From: Prochlorococcus sp. AG-363-A03
GTDB taxonomy: Bacteria; Cyanobacteriota; Cyanobacteriia; PCC-6307; Cyanobiaceae
Direction: 5' to 3'
DNA length: 64,000 nucleotides
Assembly: GCA_003280445.1 (NCBI GenBank)
Contig: QCEW01000001.1
Location: 52,628-116,627, forward strand
In this document: piece after piece, positions 28,411-37,478 of the stretch
How positions within the stretch are numbered: the first letter of the stretch is position 1
How the letters are laid out: each line of letters starts with the position of its first letter
The notes under the pieces: model-generated
What the model saw: the letters and a program-made list of their open reading frames with translations, nothing else
What the model was told of the DNA's origin: nothing
Databases searched by the model: none
Program-made: the position numbers and the translations under genes

Positions 28411-29098
28411 TTTTTTTATCTATATCAATCATTCCTTCTAAAACTAGATTCGGACAATAATGCATATCAATATTTGTATTTTTAAGTTCATTTAATATCA
28501 GTGGAGCATCACCTCCACACATCCATATTGGTAGTTTTGTTTCCTCGAATATTTTTAAGATTAATCCTAATAAGCCATTTATTGCTCCTCTAACCATTGC
28601 ATGTTTAGTTTCATGTTGAAATGTATCTATTGGGATTGTCTTGATGATTGGATTTTCTAAATTTAATGAACCATTTGCCATAGAAGATAATTGAAGTCTT
28701 AATCCAGAAATTAATTGCCCTCCAGCAAATACACCATTTTTTGTTATTTTTGTGACGCTCATAATTGTGCCTGCATCAATAACAATTAAGTCTTGTTCTT
28801 TGTTTTTGGAAGATGATTGCTTTTTATAAGCACTCCATGAAGCTAGAGCTCTGTCAATCCCTAAATTAGATGGAAGATTGATGAGCGGAACATTATCTAA
28901 ATGTATTTTTTTTGAAGGGCATAATTTAATGTTACCAGGGACGGAACCAACTGAGGCCCAAGTTAATTGAGAATAATCCTTATCTTTAAATTGGATGGGA
29001 TTTGGCGAGGTATGAAAATATTTCCAATCTTTTTTTCTCTTGCTTGCCCAATGCCATCTTGTATTCCCAATCATTAAGTAATTTGTTTCTAAAGACAC
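28397..29098 (-). CDS. coaX: Type III pantothenate kinase
   Basis: The 233-residue protein has the two CoaX landmarks: IGNTRWHWA (residues 10-18) and VIDAGTIMSVTKI with Asp108, followed by FAGGQLISGLRLQLSSM and the late CGGDAP. It phosphorylates pantothenate, the first step of CoA synthesis. In the first motif the Asp expected two residues before Gly (D-x-GNT) is Met9, giving MIGNTR; picocyanobacterial relatives may share this. It is three bases downstream of cysH on the same strand. Confidence 0.85.
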   Translation of the reverse strand: MSLETNYLMIGNTRWHWASKRKKDWKYFHTSPNPIQFKDKDYSQLTWASVGSVPGNIKLCPSKKIHLDNVPLINLPSNLGIDRALASWSAYKKQSSSKNKEQDLIVIDAGTIMSVTKITKNGVFAGGQLISGLRLQLSSMANGSLNLENPIIKTIPIDTFQHETKHAMVRGAINGLLGLILKIFEETKLPIWMCGGDAPLILNELKNTNIDMHYCPNLVLEGMIDIDKKINSI

Positions 29099-29101
29099 CA
29101 G

Positions 29102-29893
29102 CTATATTCCTTCTCCCAAAAAATTATTTTCATCAACATGAATTCCACACTCTTCACTGACTCCTCCAAATCTTGTTGATCTTCCTTTGGAATTGTTATT
29201 TTCTGCTACGCTTGAATGCCAATCTCCGACAGTAGAATAGCCTTTATCAAATAAAGGGTGATGAGGTAAATCATTATTTTCCATGTAATAGAAAATATCT
29301 TTTTTAGTCCAGTTTAAGAGTGGTCGTAGAGTTAAACGGTCTCTGATGTAATCAATATGTGACATGGATTCTCTGTTCTTGGTTTGACCTTTACGTACAC
29401 CGCTAGCCCAACAAAGAGCACCGAGTTCTGATAGGACATTTTCTAAAGGTTCAATTTTTCGTATTTGGTGATATTTGTTTAAATCTCTTAGTTCGCCAGT
29501 TTCCCAAAGTTTTCCATATTTTGCTTCCATCCTTGCTGGTGAGATAGAACTTTGGGCTACGATTAAATCTAATTCGAATAGTTTTGTTAGTTCTTCTGCA
29601 TATTTGTAAGTTTCTTGAGGTAGATAACCAGTGTCTATCCAAATTACCTTTGGTTTTTTTCTAGATTTTAAAGCCACCGTCATATGAAGTAAAACAGCAG
29701 ATTGGATTCCAAAACTGGTTGTTAAAACAAATTTCTCATCAAATTTCTCATGGGCCCATTGAAGTTGATCTTGAGCAGCAAGTTTTTCAAGATATTGACT
29801 TGTTTCATCAATTGATTCCACCAGAAAAGGTTGAGCAAAGTTAGTTGATTCTCTCAAATCATCGGTGTAATTGTCTTGGGATTCTTTCTGCAT
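29102..29893 (-). CDS. cysH: Phosphoadenylyl-sulfate reductase
   Basis: The 263-residue protein shows SFGIQSAVLLHM (PP-loop-like nucleotide binding), IDTGYLPQETY, ASGVRKGQTKNRESM, PLFDKGYSTVGDWHSS and the C-terminal redox motif ECGIH. Only the single catalytic Cys of the C-terminus is preserved; the CC...CxxC cluster of APS reductases is absent, so it should use PAPS with thioredoxin and lack an Fe-S cluster. It supplies sulfite for cysteine synthesis. It is divergent from the NDH-2 gene. Confidence 0.93.
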   Translation of the reverse strand: MQKESQDNYTDDLRESTNFAQPFLVESIDETSQYLEKLAAQDQLQWAHEKFDEKFVLTTSFGIQSAVLLHMTVALKSRKKPKVIWIDTGYLPQETYKYAEELTKLFELDLIVAQSSISPARMEAKYGKLWETGELRDLNKYHQIRKIEPLENVLSELGALCWASGVRKGQTKNRESMSHIDYIRDRLTLRPLLNWTKKDIFYYMENNDLPHHPLFDKGYSTVGDWHSSVAENNNSKGRSTRFGGVSEECGIHVDENNFLGEGI

Positions 29894-29964
29894 ATTTGAG
29901 AATTGAATGCCGATTCGGTCAAAGTTTGTTTAGGGTCTTTAAAATCATCTTAAATCTAGTCCCT

Positions 29965-31167
29965 ATGGACTTGAACAATTTGAAATCTGACCCAATAGTT
30001 GTTGTGGGTGGTGGCTTTGGAGGACTGGCTACTGTTCAAGCTTTGTTAGCCAAATCAGATGGAACATCAGTGATTTTGATTGATGAAGGCAATAGATTTC
30101 TTTTTAAGCCATTGCTTTATGAGTTATTAAGCGGTGAGCTTCAATTATGGGAGGTGGCACCTCAGTATTCTGATTTGGCTTCAGAATTAGGATTTATTTT
30201 TTTACAAGAATGTGTAGTTGAGATTGATGAAATAGCTCAAAAGTTAATTACGTCATCTGAGATTGAAATAAATTATTCTCAACTTGTAATTAGTACAGGA
30301 CTTACCACTAATTATTCTTTGCTTGAAAACTTACAAGATTTTGCTTGTGGTTTTTCTAATTTAAATGACTTTCGAATACTTAAAAAGTTAATAACTAAAA
30401 TAAATAATTCTTCTGAAGATACTAATCCTATAGTGATTGCTGGAGCTGGTCCAACTGGTGTTGAGCTTGCATGCAAAATTTCTGATTTAACAAAAGATCG
30501 GGTTGAAATATATTTAGTTGATAAAGGAGATAAAATTCTACCTAATTGTAAATCATTTAATAGAGAGAAAGCTATCGAAGCAATAGGTAAGAGAAATATT
30601 AGAATTTATTTAGACTATTATATAAAATCTGTTGATAGAACTTTTTTAGAACTTTGCAGCAATAATAATGAAATAAATAACTTCATTAAAATTGATTATT
30701 CTAATTTAGTATGGACTGCAGGATTAAAACCTTCTAAATCAAAAATTTTATATCGTTTTTTGAATGAAAAACAGAAGATTAAAGTCAATAAATTTATGCA
30801 AATTGATGAATATAAAAATATTTTTTTCGTTGGAGATATCACATCTTATGAAGAAGCCCCCTTCCCTTCTTCCGCTCAAGTTGCAATACAGCAAGGTTCT
30901 TTAGTGGCCCAAAATATTATTTCTTTAAAGAAGGGAAATGAACTTAAACCATTCCAATTTGAAGATCTTGGAGAAATGTTGAGTCTTGGCATTGGTAATG
31001 CATCTATTACTGGATATGGAATCACCTTGGCAGGACCCCTTGCATTTGAAATTAGGCGTTTTGCATATTTAATGAGAATGCCAGGTTTTCTTCTATCGTT
31101 TAAATCCTCTGCTTCGTGGCTATTTAATAAAAAAATAATTAATCGTTTATTTTCCCAATCTCCATAG
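29965..31167 (+). CDS. ndh: Type II NAD(P)H dehydrogenase (NDH-2)
   Basis: ATG 29965 gives a 400-residue protein starting just before the FAD-binding loop VVVGGGFGGLATVQALL. An upstream in-frame extension to 29845 lacks family character and overlaps cysH. The NADH-binding loop VIAGAGPTGVELA is near 155, and the late FAD motif IFFVGDITSYEEAPFPSSAQVAIQQG is near 290. A C-terminal amphipathic segment (about 370-400) likely attaches it to the membrane. It passes electrons from NAD(P)H to plastoquinone without pumping protons. Confidence 0.92.
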   Translation: MDLNNLKSDPIVVVGGGFGGLATVQALLAKSDGTSVILIDEGNRFLFKPLLYELLSGELQLWEVAPQYSDLASELGFIFLQECVVEIDEIAQKLITSSEIEINYSQLVISTGLTTNYSLLENLQDFACGFSNLNDFRILKKLITKINNSSEDTNPIVIAGAGPTGVELACKISDLTKDRVEIYLVDKGDKILPNCKSFNREKAIEAIGKRNIRIYLDYYIKSVDRTFLELCSNNNEINNFIKIDYSNLVWTAGLKPSKSKILYRFLNEKQKIKVNKFMQIDEYKNIFFVGDITSYEEAPFPSSAQVAIQQGSLVAQNIISLKKGNELKPFQFEDLGEMLSLGIGNASITGYGITLAGPLAFEIRRFAYLMRMPGFLLSFKSSASWLFNKKIINRLFSQSP

Positions 31168-31237
31168 CTCCTTTAAGCAGTAGTCTTAAAATTAATACTT
31201 GGACAGATTCAGTTGAAAAGGTTATTAATTAAATAAT

Positions 31238-33055
31238 ATGAATGAGATATTAACTGTTTTTGAAAATCCAAAAGCTGTCATAACTTTGGCAGTATTAATT
31301 AGTGCAGTTTGTTTATTCGTAAGTAGTGCGCTAGCTCCTGAACTGACTGGACTTTTGAGTGTTGCATTATTAATGGCAACAGGAGTTCTTTCTCCTCAAA
31401 AAGCATTGGCTGGTTTTGGAAGCCCTGCTTTGATTACATTGATGGGCTTGTTTGCTGTTTCTGCTGCACTTTTTAAAAGTGGAGCTCTTGATCGATTAAG
31501 AGAGTTAATAGCTTCTGAAAGTATTCGAACTCCGCGTAGATTAATAGCTTTACTTGGATTGGTTGTTGCTCCTGTGTCAGGCGTTGTTCCTAACACTCCA
31601 GTGGTTGCTTCGCTGTTACCAGTTATTGAGGCTTGGTGTGTAAAGAGAAAATTATCTCCTTCTCGTGTCTTGCTGCCACTATCTTTCGCTACGGTTTTAG
31701 GAGGGACTTTAACTCTTTTGGGGAGTTCAGTAAATTTGTTAGTTAGCGATATTAGCGATCAACTTGGCTATGGTCCTTTTGATCTTTTTACTTTTACTGC
31801 AATAGGTATACCTATATGGTTGCTTGGAACAGCGTATATGTTGTTAGCTCCTCAATCTCTATTACCTGATAGAGGAAGAATTAACTCAGAGTATGGAGGT
31901 AGTTCGGATCAAACTGGTTATTTTACGGAGGTCACAATTCCTTCTGGTTCTGAATTAGTTGGGAATTCCTTGAGGAATAGTCGCTTACAAAGAAGATTTG
32001 ATGTCGATGTTTTAGAAATACAGCGAGAAAATGAAAGACTTTTACCACCCTTGGCTGATCGAATCATTCAATCTGGAGATCGCTTGTTGATAAGAATTAC
32101 TCGCTCAGATCTTTTGCGTTTAAAACAAGAACATACAGTTCAATTAACTAAAAATTTAAATACTGAAAAGAATTTCTTTCTATCCAATACTGATGAAGGC
32201 CAACAAACTGTAGAGGTCCTTTTGCCAGCTGGCTCAACCTTGGCGGGTGCGAGTTTGCGAGAACTACGATTTAGGCAAAGGCATAATGCAACTGTTTTAG
32301 CTTTAAGACGAGGGCAGCAAACTGTTCAAGAAAGATTGGGACAAGCAATTTTAAGAGAGGGGGATGTACTACTTCTTCAAGCACCCAGAGATTCAATTAG
32401 AGGATTGCAAGATAGTAATGATCTACTCGTTCTAGATCAATTTGATAATGATCTACCAACTATTACAAGAAAACCCATAGCAATCGGTATCGCCATTTCT
32501 ATGTTGATTCTTCCTTCTCTTACTGATTTGCCTCTGGTTGCCTCGGTTTTATTAGCAGTAATTGGAATGGTGTGGGGTGGATGTTTAAGGCCCGCAGAAG
32601 TTCAAAGATCAATTCGACTTGATGTAATTCTTTTGCTTGGATCTCTCTCTAGTTTTAGTGTCGCAATGCAAAACACAGGCCTTGCAGATGCTTTTGCGAA
32701 TATTTTAATTTTTATATTGAAAGACTTATCTACTTATTCCGCTTTACTAGTGATTTTTCTCTCGACTACAATCTTCACTCAATTTGTTAGTAACGCCGCT
32801 TCAGTAGCTCTTTTAGCGCCAATTGCTGTTCAACTGGCGCCAAGTATGGGTTTACCTCCTTTGGCTTTATTGATAACAGTTCTTTTTGGCGCCAGTCAAT
32901 CTTTTCTTACTCCTATGGGTTACCAGACAAACCTCATGGTATTTGGACCTGGGCGTTATCAGTTTTTAGATGTAACTAGATACGGTGCTGGGTTGACCAT
33001 CTTGATGACGTTTCTTGTACCTGGGTTGATTTTGCTAAAATATGGCATTTCTTAA
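31238..33055 (+). CDS. SLC13/DASS permease with two RCK_C (TrkA-C) domains
   Basis: The 605-residue protein has an N-terminal membrane half (about 15-205), two soluble RCK_C domains (about 225-295 and 325-395, each with SGS/AGS-x-L-x-G-x-S-LR), then a C-terminal membrane half (about 415-605). The family motifs LTLLGSSVNLLVSDI and QFVSNAASVALLAPIA (SNT/SNA-type sodium sites) are present. Relatives carry sulfate, di- or tricarboxylates with sodium. Substrate is unknown. It precedes ktrB and ktrA on the same strand. Confidence 0.88.
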   Translation: MNEILTVFENPKAVITLAVLISAVCLFVSSALAPELTGLLSVALLMATGVLSPQKALAGFGSPALITLMGLFAVSAALFKSGALDRLRELIASESIRTPRRLIALLGLVVAPVSGVVPNTPVVASLLPVIEAWCVKRKLSPSRVLLPLSFATVLGGTLTLLGSSVNLLVSDISDQLGYGPFDLFTFTAIGIPIWLLGTAYMLLAPQSLLPDRGRINSEYGGSSDQTGYFTEVTIPSGSELVGNSLRNSRLQRRFDVDVLEIQRENERLLPPLADRIIQSGDRLLIRITRSDLLRLKQEHTVQLTKNLNTEKNFFLSNTDEGQQTVEVLLPAGSTLAGASLRELRFRQRHNATVLALRRGQQTVQERLGQAILREGDVLLLQAPRDSIRGLQDSNDLLVLDQFDNDLPTITRKPIAIGIAISMLILPSLTDLPLVASVLLAVIGMVWGGCLRPAEVQRSIRLDVILLLGSLSSFSVAMQNTGLADAFANILIFILKDLSTYSALLVIFLSTTIFTQFVSNAASVALLAPIAVQLAPSMGLPPLALLITVLFGASQSFLTPMGYQTNLMVFGPGRYQFLDVTRYGAGLTILMTFLVPGLILLKYGIS

Positions 33056-33146
33056 ATATGATGGATATGATTATTAATTTAAAAAAAAATCAAAAGTTTC
33101 CATTTGATTTTGATTACTTGATCTTTTCAGAATTAGTTTCCATTTA

Positions 33147-34544
33147 TTGTCGAAAAAAGTGAGTATTAGGCAAGAAACCTATAAAAGGCTTACGGTTCCA
33201 CAGTTTACAGTGGTAACCGGTTTACTTGTGATTACTTTTGGAACATTATTATTAGCTACACCTTTATGTTCTCATGCAAATGTAGGCTTGTGGGAGGCAT
33301 TATTTACGGCAACTTCTGCTGTCACAGTTACTGGATTATCTATTATTGATATAGGACTAGATTTGACATTTTTTGGACAAGTAATTTTAGCGATTATGTT
33401 ATTAACTGGCGGCCTTGGCTTAATGGCCATCACTACATTTCTACAGGGCTTTATTGTTAGTGGAACAGAATTAAAAACACGTCTTGATAGAGGCAAAACT
33501 CTTGATGAATTTGGAGTCGGTGGTGTAGGAAGAACTTTTAGAGGGATTGCGATTACAGCATCTATTCTTATTTTTCTTGGTGCTATTACTTTATATTTTT
33601 TTGGTTTCAATAATTTAACTAGCTCAAGAGATAGGATCTGGGCATCAATTTTTCATAGTATATCTGCTTATAACAATGCTGGATTTAGCTTATGGTCTAA
33701 CAGTTTACAAGATTTTAGAAGTAATTGGGTAGTGAATTTTGTGTTAATTACTTTAATTATATTAGGTGGCTTTGGATGGAGGGTAACTAATGATATTTGG
33801 ATAAATCGTAGATCTTTAAAATTAAGAAATTTAAGTCTTCATACGCGTTTAGTAATTCGATCATCTTTTATATTAATTTCTCTGGGATTCTTCGGATTGC
33901 TTTTTACTGAATCGTTAGCTAGGGGTAGTTTCTTTTCGTTAATTCATTTCGATGATCGTATTTTAACAGCTCTATTCACTTCTGTTAGTGCCCGAACTGC
34001 AGGCTTTACGAATTTGCCCATATCAATTGAGAGTGTCTCTGACTCTGGCCTTCTGTTGTTAATGTTTCTTATGTTTATTGGAGCAAGTCCAGGTGGTACT
34101 GGAGGCGGAATTAAGACAACAACTATTGCGGCATTAATGGCAGCTACAAGAGCGACTTTACGTGGTCAAAATGAAATTATTATTCGGAATCGTCAGATAT
34201 CTGACAAAGTAATTCTGAAAGCTGTAGGTATTACTGTTGGTTCATTTTTATTTGTATTAATTATGGCTCTATTATTAAGTTTGAGTAATGGTTTCAATAG
34301 CGGAGAGAATTTTTCATTTTTAGAAATGCTTTTCACTTGTATTTCCGCTTTTGCAACTGTAGGTTTCGATCTTGGCGTGACCTCTAAGCTAGGACATGTA
34401 GGTCAATTTATTCTGATTATTGGAATGTTTGTTGGCAGACTTGGCATCCTTTTATTCTTGAGCGCAGTATGGCAAGCTCTTAATAAAAGCAAGCTTCAAA
34501 ATCGCAACCGAATTGGCTATCCGAGGGAAGATCTTTATGTTTAA
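33147..34544 (+). CDS. ktrB: TrkH/KtrB-type potassium transporter membrane subunit
   Basis: The 465-residue membrane protein carries four pore loops, each with the filter glycine: TVTGLS (about 57-62), NNAGFS, RTAGFT and ATVGFD. A gating-loop region with GGTGGGIKTTT is near 315. All-glycine filters favour potassium. It would partner the cytoplasmic RCK protein encoded 12 bases downstream, as in cyanobacterial Ktr systems. The TTG start gives MSKKVSIRQET; a GTG four codons later is also possible. Confidence 0.92.
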   Translation: MSKKVSIRQETYKRLTVPQFTVVTGLLVITFGTLLLATPLCSHANVGLWEALFTATSAVTVTGLSIIDIGLDLTFFGQVILAIMLLTGGLGLMAITTFLQGFIVSGTELKTRLDRGKTLDEFGVGGVGRTFRGIAITASILIFLGAITLYFFGFNNLTSSRDRIWASIFHSISAYNNAGFSLWSNSLQDFRSNWVVNFVLITLIILGGFGWRVTNDIWINRRSLKLRNLSLHTRLVIRSSFILISLGFFGLLFTESLARGSFFSLIHFDDRILTALFTSVSARTAGFTNLPISIESVSDSGLLLLMFLMFIGASPGGTGGGIKTTTIAALMAATRATLRGQNEIIIRNRQISDKVILKAVGITVGSFLFVLIMALLLSLSNGFNSGENFSFLEMLFTCISAFATVGFDLGVTSKLGHVGQFILIIGMFVGRLGILLFLSAVWQALNKSKLQNRNRIGYPREDLYV

Positions 34545-34556
34545 TGAGGACAAATC

Positions 34557-35261
34557 ATGAGTGATTGGTGGCAATGGTCTCCCATAAAAGCAAACCAGAA
34601 GCTTGGGTTTGCTGTAGTTGGAATTGGTCGTTTCGGAAGTGCGGTATGTAGAGAACTATTGAGAAATGGTGCTGATGTTTTGGCTGTTGATTTTTCAGAG
34701 AAAGCAATAGAGGAATTACGTCAACTCGAGCCAACAATTGAAGCTAGGGTAGTTGACTCAACGGATGAAGAGTCTATGAAAGAGGCAGGTGTTCTTGAAA
34801 TGGGGACTGTAGTTGTAGGTATTAGTGAGCCAATTGAGGCAAGTATTACGACAACTCTTATTGCTAAAGACACAGAGGGAAGTTTAGTGAAGCAGGTTAT
34901 TGCTAGAGCAACAAGTGATCTGCATGAAAAAATGCTGAAAAGGGTTGGTGCTGATCGGGTGGTATTCCCTTCAAGAATGCAAGGAGAAAGATTGGGTTTG
35001 GAATTAGTTAGACCTAATTTGATTGAAAGATTAGAACTCGATGATAAAACTGGTATTGATGAGATTAAAGTTCCTGAGGTATTTGTAGGTCGTTCTTTAA
35101 GAGATTTGAATCTTCGAAAAAATTATTTTGTTAACGTTTTAGCTGCTGGTCCTGCTCAACTACTTACGGTCAATCCTCCAGCTAAATATATTTTGGAAAA
35201 AGATCATGTCCTTGTAGTTATGGGCTCAATGGAAGATCTTCAAAAGCTGCCACAAACTTAA
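34557..35261 (+). CDS. ktrA: KtrA/TrkA-type RCK regulatory subunit
   Basis: The 234-residue protein has an RCK_N Rossmann fold with nucleotide loop GIGRFGSAVCREL (about 21-33) and acidic D at the strand end (VLAVDFSEKA), followed by an RCK_C domain (about 150-230: EIKVPEVFVGRSLRDLNLRKNY). It binds nucleotides such as ATP/ADP or NAD and gates KtrB. GAGGA lies 7 bases before the ATG. The adjacency to ktrB supports a two-gene K+ uptake unit. Confidence 0.94.
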   Translation: MSDWWQWSPIKANQKLGFAVVGIGRFGSAVCRELLRNGADVLAVDFSEKAIEELRQLEPTIEARVVDSTDEESMKEAGVLEMGTVVVGISEPIEASITTTLIAKDTEGSLVKQVIARATSDLHEKMLKRVGADRVVFPSRMQGERLGLELVRPNLIERLELDDKTGIDEIKVPEVFVGRSLRDLNLRKNYFVNVLAAGPAQLLTVNPPAKYILEKDHVLVVMGSMEDLQKLPQT

Positions 35262-35264
35262 TCC

Positions 35265-36401
35265 ATGCGTGTCTTGGGTTTGATGAGTGGTACTAGTGCT
35301 GATGGAATAGATGCAGTTTTGGTTGATTTTAAAGGTGATCCTTCAAAGCCAAAATGGAAAATTTTAAATACATGTTCATTTCAATATCCCTCCTCAACAA
35401 GAAAAAAAATAATACAAGTTGGACAAGGATTAAAAATTAATAGCAAAAATTGGCTTGAGTTGGCTGAGGAAATTACGGAGCTAAATGCTTTTGCTGCAAG
35501 GAATTGTGATCCTGAATCAACCGCAGAAGTTGTTGGATGTCACGGCCAAACTTTATTTCATAGAAGTGCAGAAAGATCTAAAAGAGGAGGAAGTCTTCAA
35601 ATTCTTTTAGGACCTTTACTTGCAAATATTTTAGATCAAATTGTTATTTATGATTTTAGATCAAAGGATATTGCTTCAGGTGGTCATGGTGCCCCTTTAG
35701 TAGCGTTAGTCGATGAAGCTTTATGTGGAAGGCTATGTGGATGGAGAGGCGTTCTCAATCTTGGTGGTATTGCTAACCTTACAATTATTCCACCTAAATC
35801 TGGAATTGATAAAACCTCGGAATGTTTAGGCTGGGATTGCGGTCCAGCTAACTCTTTAATTGATTTAGCTATTCAAGAAAGTACTAATTCATCTTTAATG
35901 TTTGATCAGAATGGATCAATGGCAACTCGTGGGACACCTAAATTAGAAGTTATCAAAAAGTGGTTGAGAGATCCTTTCTTTCATCTAGAACCTCCAAGAT
36001 CAACAGGTAGAGAACAATTCGGTTCTCAATATTTACAAGAAAGGAAAAAGGAATTGGGTGATATATCAAAAGAAGATTTAATATCAACATTAACTACATT
36101 TACTGCATCAATTATCTCTCAAGATTTAAATAATCTTTTTAGGCTCAAAAATATTAGTTTGATTGAGCTTTTGGTTGCTGGAGGTGGAAGTAGAAATTTA
36201 TTTTTAATGAGGCAAATACAGAAACAATGTTATGGTTGCTATGTTCGTCAAATAAATGAAATTGGTATTCCATCACAATATAGAGAAGCTCTAGTTTTTG
36301 CTACTTTATCTTGGTGGAACTTTTTAGGGAAAAAAGTTAATCCTCAGTTCGTTACAGGAGCAAATAAATCTATTTTATATGGAGTAAGAGTTGATCCTTG
36401 A
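35265..36401 (+). CDS. anmK: Anhydro-N-acetylmuramic acid kinase
   Basis: The 378-residue ASKHA-fold kinase begins with the family signature [18 protein letters not shown] and has [10 protein letters not shown] (near 92-101), NLGGIANLT (near 167), [12 protein letters not shown] and [11 protein letters not shown]. It phosphorylates and opens 1,6-anhydro-MurNAc released during peptidoglycan turnover. It starts three bases after the ktrA stop, so it may be co-transcribed. The GH3 family protein at 59172 could work in the same recycling route. Confidence 0.95.
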   Translation: MRVLGLMSGTSADGIDAVLVDFKGDPSKPKWKILNTCSFQYPSSTRKKIIQVGQGLKINSKNWLELAEEITELNAFAARNCDPESTAEVVGCHGQTLFHRSAERSKRGGSLQILLGPLLANILDQIVIYDFRSKDIASGGHGAPLVALVDEALCGRLCGWRGVLNLGGIANLTIIPPKSGIDKTSECLGWDCGPANSLIDLAIQESTNSSLMFDQNGSMATRGTPKLEVIKKWLRDPFFHLEPPRSTGREQFGSQYLQERKKELGDISKEDLISTLTTFTASIISQDLNNLFRLKNISLIELLVAGGGSRNLFLMRQIQKQCYGCYVRQINEIGIPSQYREALVFATLSWWNFLGKKVNPQFVTGANKSILYGVRVDP

Positions 36402-36419
36402 TGTTAATTTATGAAATAG

Positions 36420-36722
36420 TTAGTCTCTTTTAAATTTTAATCTTTTTGGAATGCCTTTTAATCTTTGTGTCTTTTGTTTTTCTAGTGCGTTTATAAAATT
36501 TTGTGTTTTAGTTTTCTTTGTTTCTAATTCTTTAGACCCTGAACTTTCTCTCAATTCATGATTCTTAACTCCTTCTTGAATTAAAACTTTAGCCATATTG
36601 CTAACAGTTCTCGATTCTGTTTCGGCTAGTTCTGACAATCTTTCACATAAATCCTCTGGTAGGACAACTTGTATGCGAGGCGATTTTTGCTTCCCGTTCG
36701 ATGAGTTTTGACGAGTAGCCAT
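36420..36722 (-). CDS. Ribbon-helix-helix (CopG-like) DNA-binding protein
   Basis: The 100-residue protein has an RHH core at about 15-52: a basic strand SPRIQVVLPEDLCERLSEL, then AETESRTVSNMAKVLIQEGV, with the expected alternate residues for DNA contact. A long basic tail (55-100, many Lys/Arg) follows, unlike minimal CopG antitoxins of about 45-80 residues. No toxin gene flanks it. A chromosomal regulator is more likely than an antitoxin. It may repress its own divergent promoter region, where short palindromes occur. Confidence 0.85.
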   Translation of the reverse strand: MATRQNSSNGKQKSPRIQVVLPEDLCERLSELAETESRTVSNMAKVLIQEGVKNHELRESSGSKELETKKTKTQNFINALEKQKTQRLKGIPKRLKFKRD

Positions 36723-36750
36723 GCCTACAAAGAACTACCAAGTAGTAAAT

Positions 36751-36794
36751 AGTGTACACTTATATGCAAGGGTAGTATCCTTGTGTATGATACT
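36751..36794. promoter_or_regulatory. Palindromes between divergent RHH gene and 118-aa gene
   Basis: AGTGTACACT (36751-36760) is a perfect 10-base palindrome. AGTATC (36774-36779) and GATACT (36789-36794) form a perfect inverted repeat with a 9-base spacer. Both lie 29-72 bases upstream of the RHH start. They are candidate operators for the RHH protein by position only. Confidence 0.4.
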
Positions 36795-36857
36795 TACTAA
36801 TCTGGCCAGCTTTGCCTTATCAACCTTTATTTAAATTTTTTGATTTAGGAGTGTTTC

Positions 36858-37214
36858 ATGTCTAAGCCATCTCTTCCGCAAACCTCTCAACCTCTCTCTG
36901 CAAGTGTGGTTGCCGATAAAGGACCTGTAAAACGACAAAGAAGAAAAAGTCGTAATAGTGATAAAAAAGCAGATGTTCTAATTTCTGCTGTTGTGAGTTC
37001 TTATTTATTGACTCATTTACACCATGTTTTGCAAAGAGCAGAATATGGGGCTAGTAAAGAAGGGAGATCTTCTCATGCTGCAAACTTTGCGCAACTTCGT
37101 AAAGTCCTTTGTATGGATGCTAGAAGCATGAAAGACGCATCTGCTTTAGGTTTAAAGGAAAGTGATTTAGATATGTGCCAAGAATCAACTGATTTAGAGA
37201 CAAAAGCTGCATAA
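36858..37214 (+). CDS. Conserved hypothetical protein
   Basis: The 118-residue protein has a disordered basic N-terminus with VKRQRRKSRNSDKK (about 24-37). A helical core follows, VLISAVVSSYLLTHLHHVLQRAEYG, then SHAANFAQLRKVLCMDARSMKDASALGLKESDLDMC. I know no family. The basic stretch could bind nucleic acid. GGAG lies 8 bases before the ATG. Its stop directly abuts a TTG start of the next frame (TAATTG). Confidence 0.65.
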   Translation: MSKPSLPQTSQPLSASVVADKGPVKRQRRKSRNSDKKADVLISAVVSSYLLTHLHHVLQRAEYGASKEGRSSHAANFAQLRKVLCMDARSMKDASALGLKESDLDMCQESTDLETKAA

Positions 37215-37478
37215 TTGAATATTGTTTCATTAGTCAATGTTTGTCTTATGAGCGGCAATGCTGCTGAGCTTTATAAGCTTATAAATGCAGATTCAAATAA
37301 AAAACAAGATCTTTTTCGTCAAGCTCTTCAAAATCCAAAAGGTGCGATGCAATCTATATGTGCATATGGGATTGAAATGAATTTGCCAGTTACGTCAGAG
37401 GAGGTAAAAGAATATTTGACTACCATTGATGATTTAGATACTAAACAATGGCTAACAAAAGCTAGAGGTGGTTTGTGA
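37215..37478 (+). CDS. Nif11-like small protein
   Basis: The 87-residue frame starts at TTG next to the preceding stop. ATG 37248 (MSGNAAELYKLI) is a plausible alternative giving 76 residues. The run ELYKLINADSNKKQDLFRQAL, then NPKGAMQSICAYGIEMNLPVTSEEVKEYL and a terminal KARGGL recalls Nif11 domains (helix, D-x-x-L-x-x-x-L, A-x-x-x-G-x-x-V/F-T-x-x-E-L, GG). Nif11 domains serve as leaders of some lanthipeptide precursors. Here only one residue follows GG, so no core peptide exists. The assignment is tentative. Confidence 0.55.
   Translation: MNIVSLVNVCLMSGNAAELYKLINADSNKKQDLFRQALQNPKGAMQSICAYGIEMNLPVTSEEVKEYLTTIDDLDTKQWLTKARGGL

Noticed and set aside
29845..29964. Upstream extension of the NDH-2 protein
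   Set aside because: The added 40 residues lack family character and overlap the cysH start; ATG 29965 sits right before the FAD loop.
36420..36722. Toxin-antitoxin system built on the RHH protein
   Set aside because: No toxin-like gene lies beside it on the same strand; the neighbours are anmK and an unrelated divergent gene.
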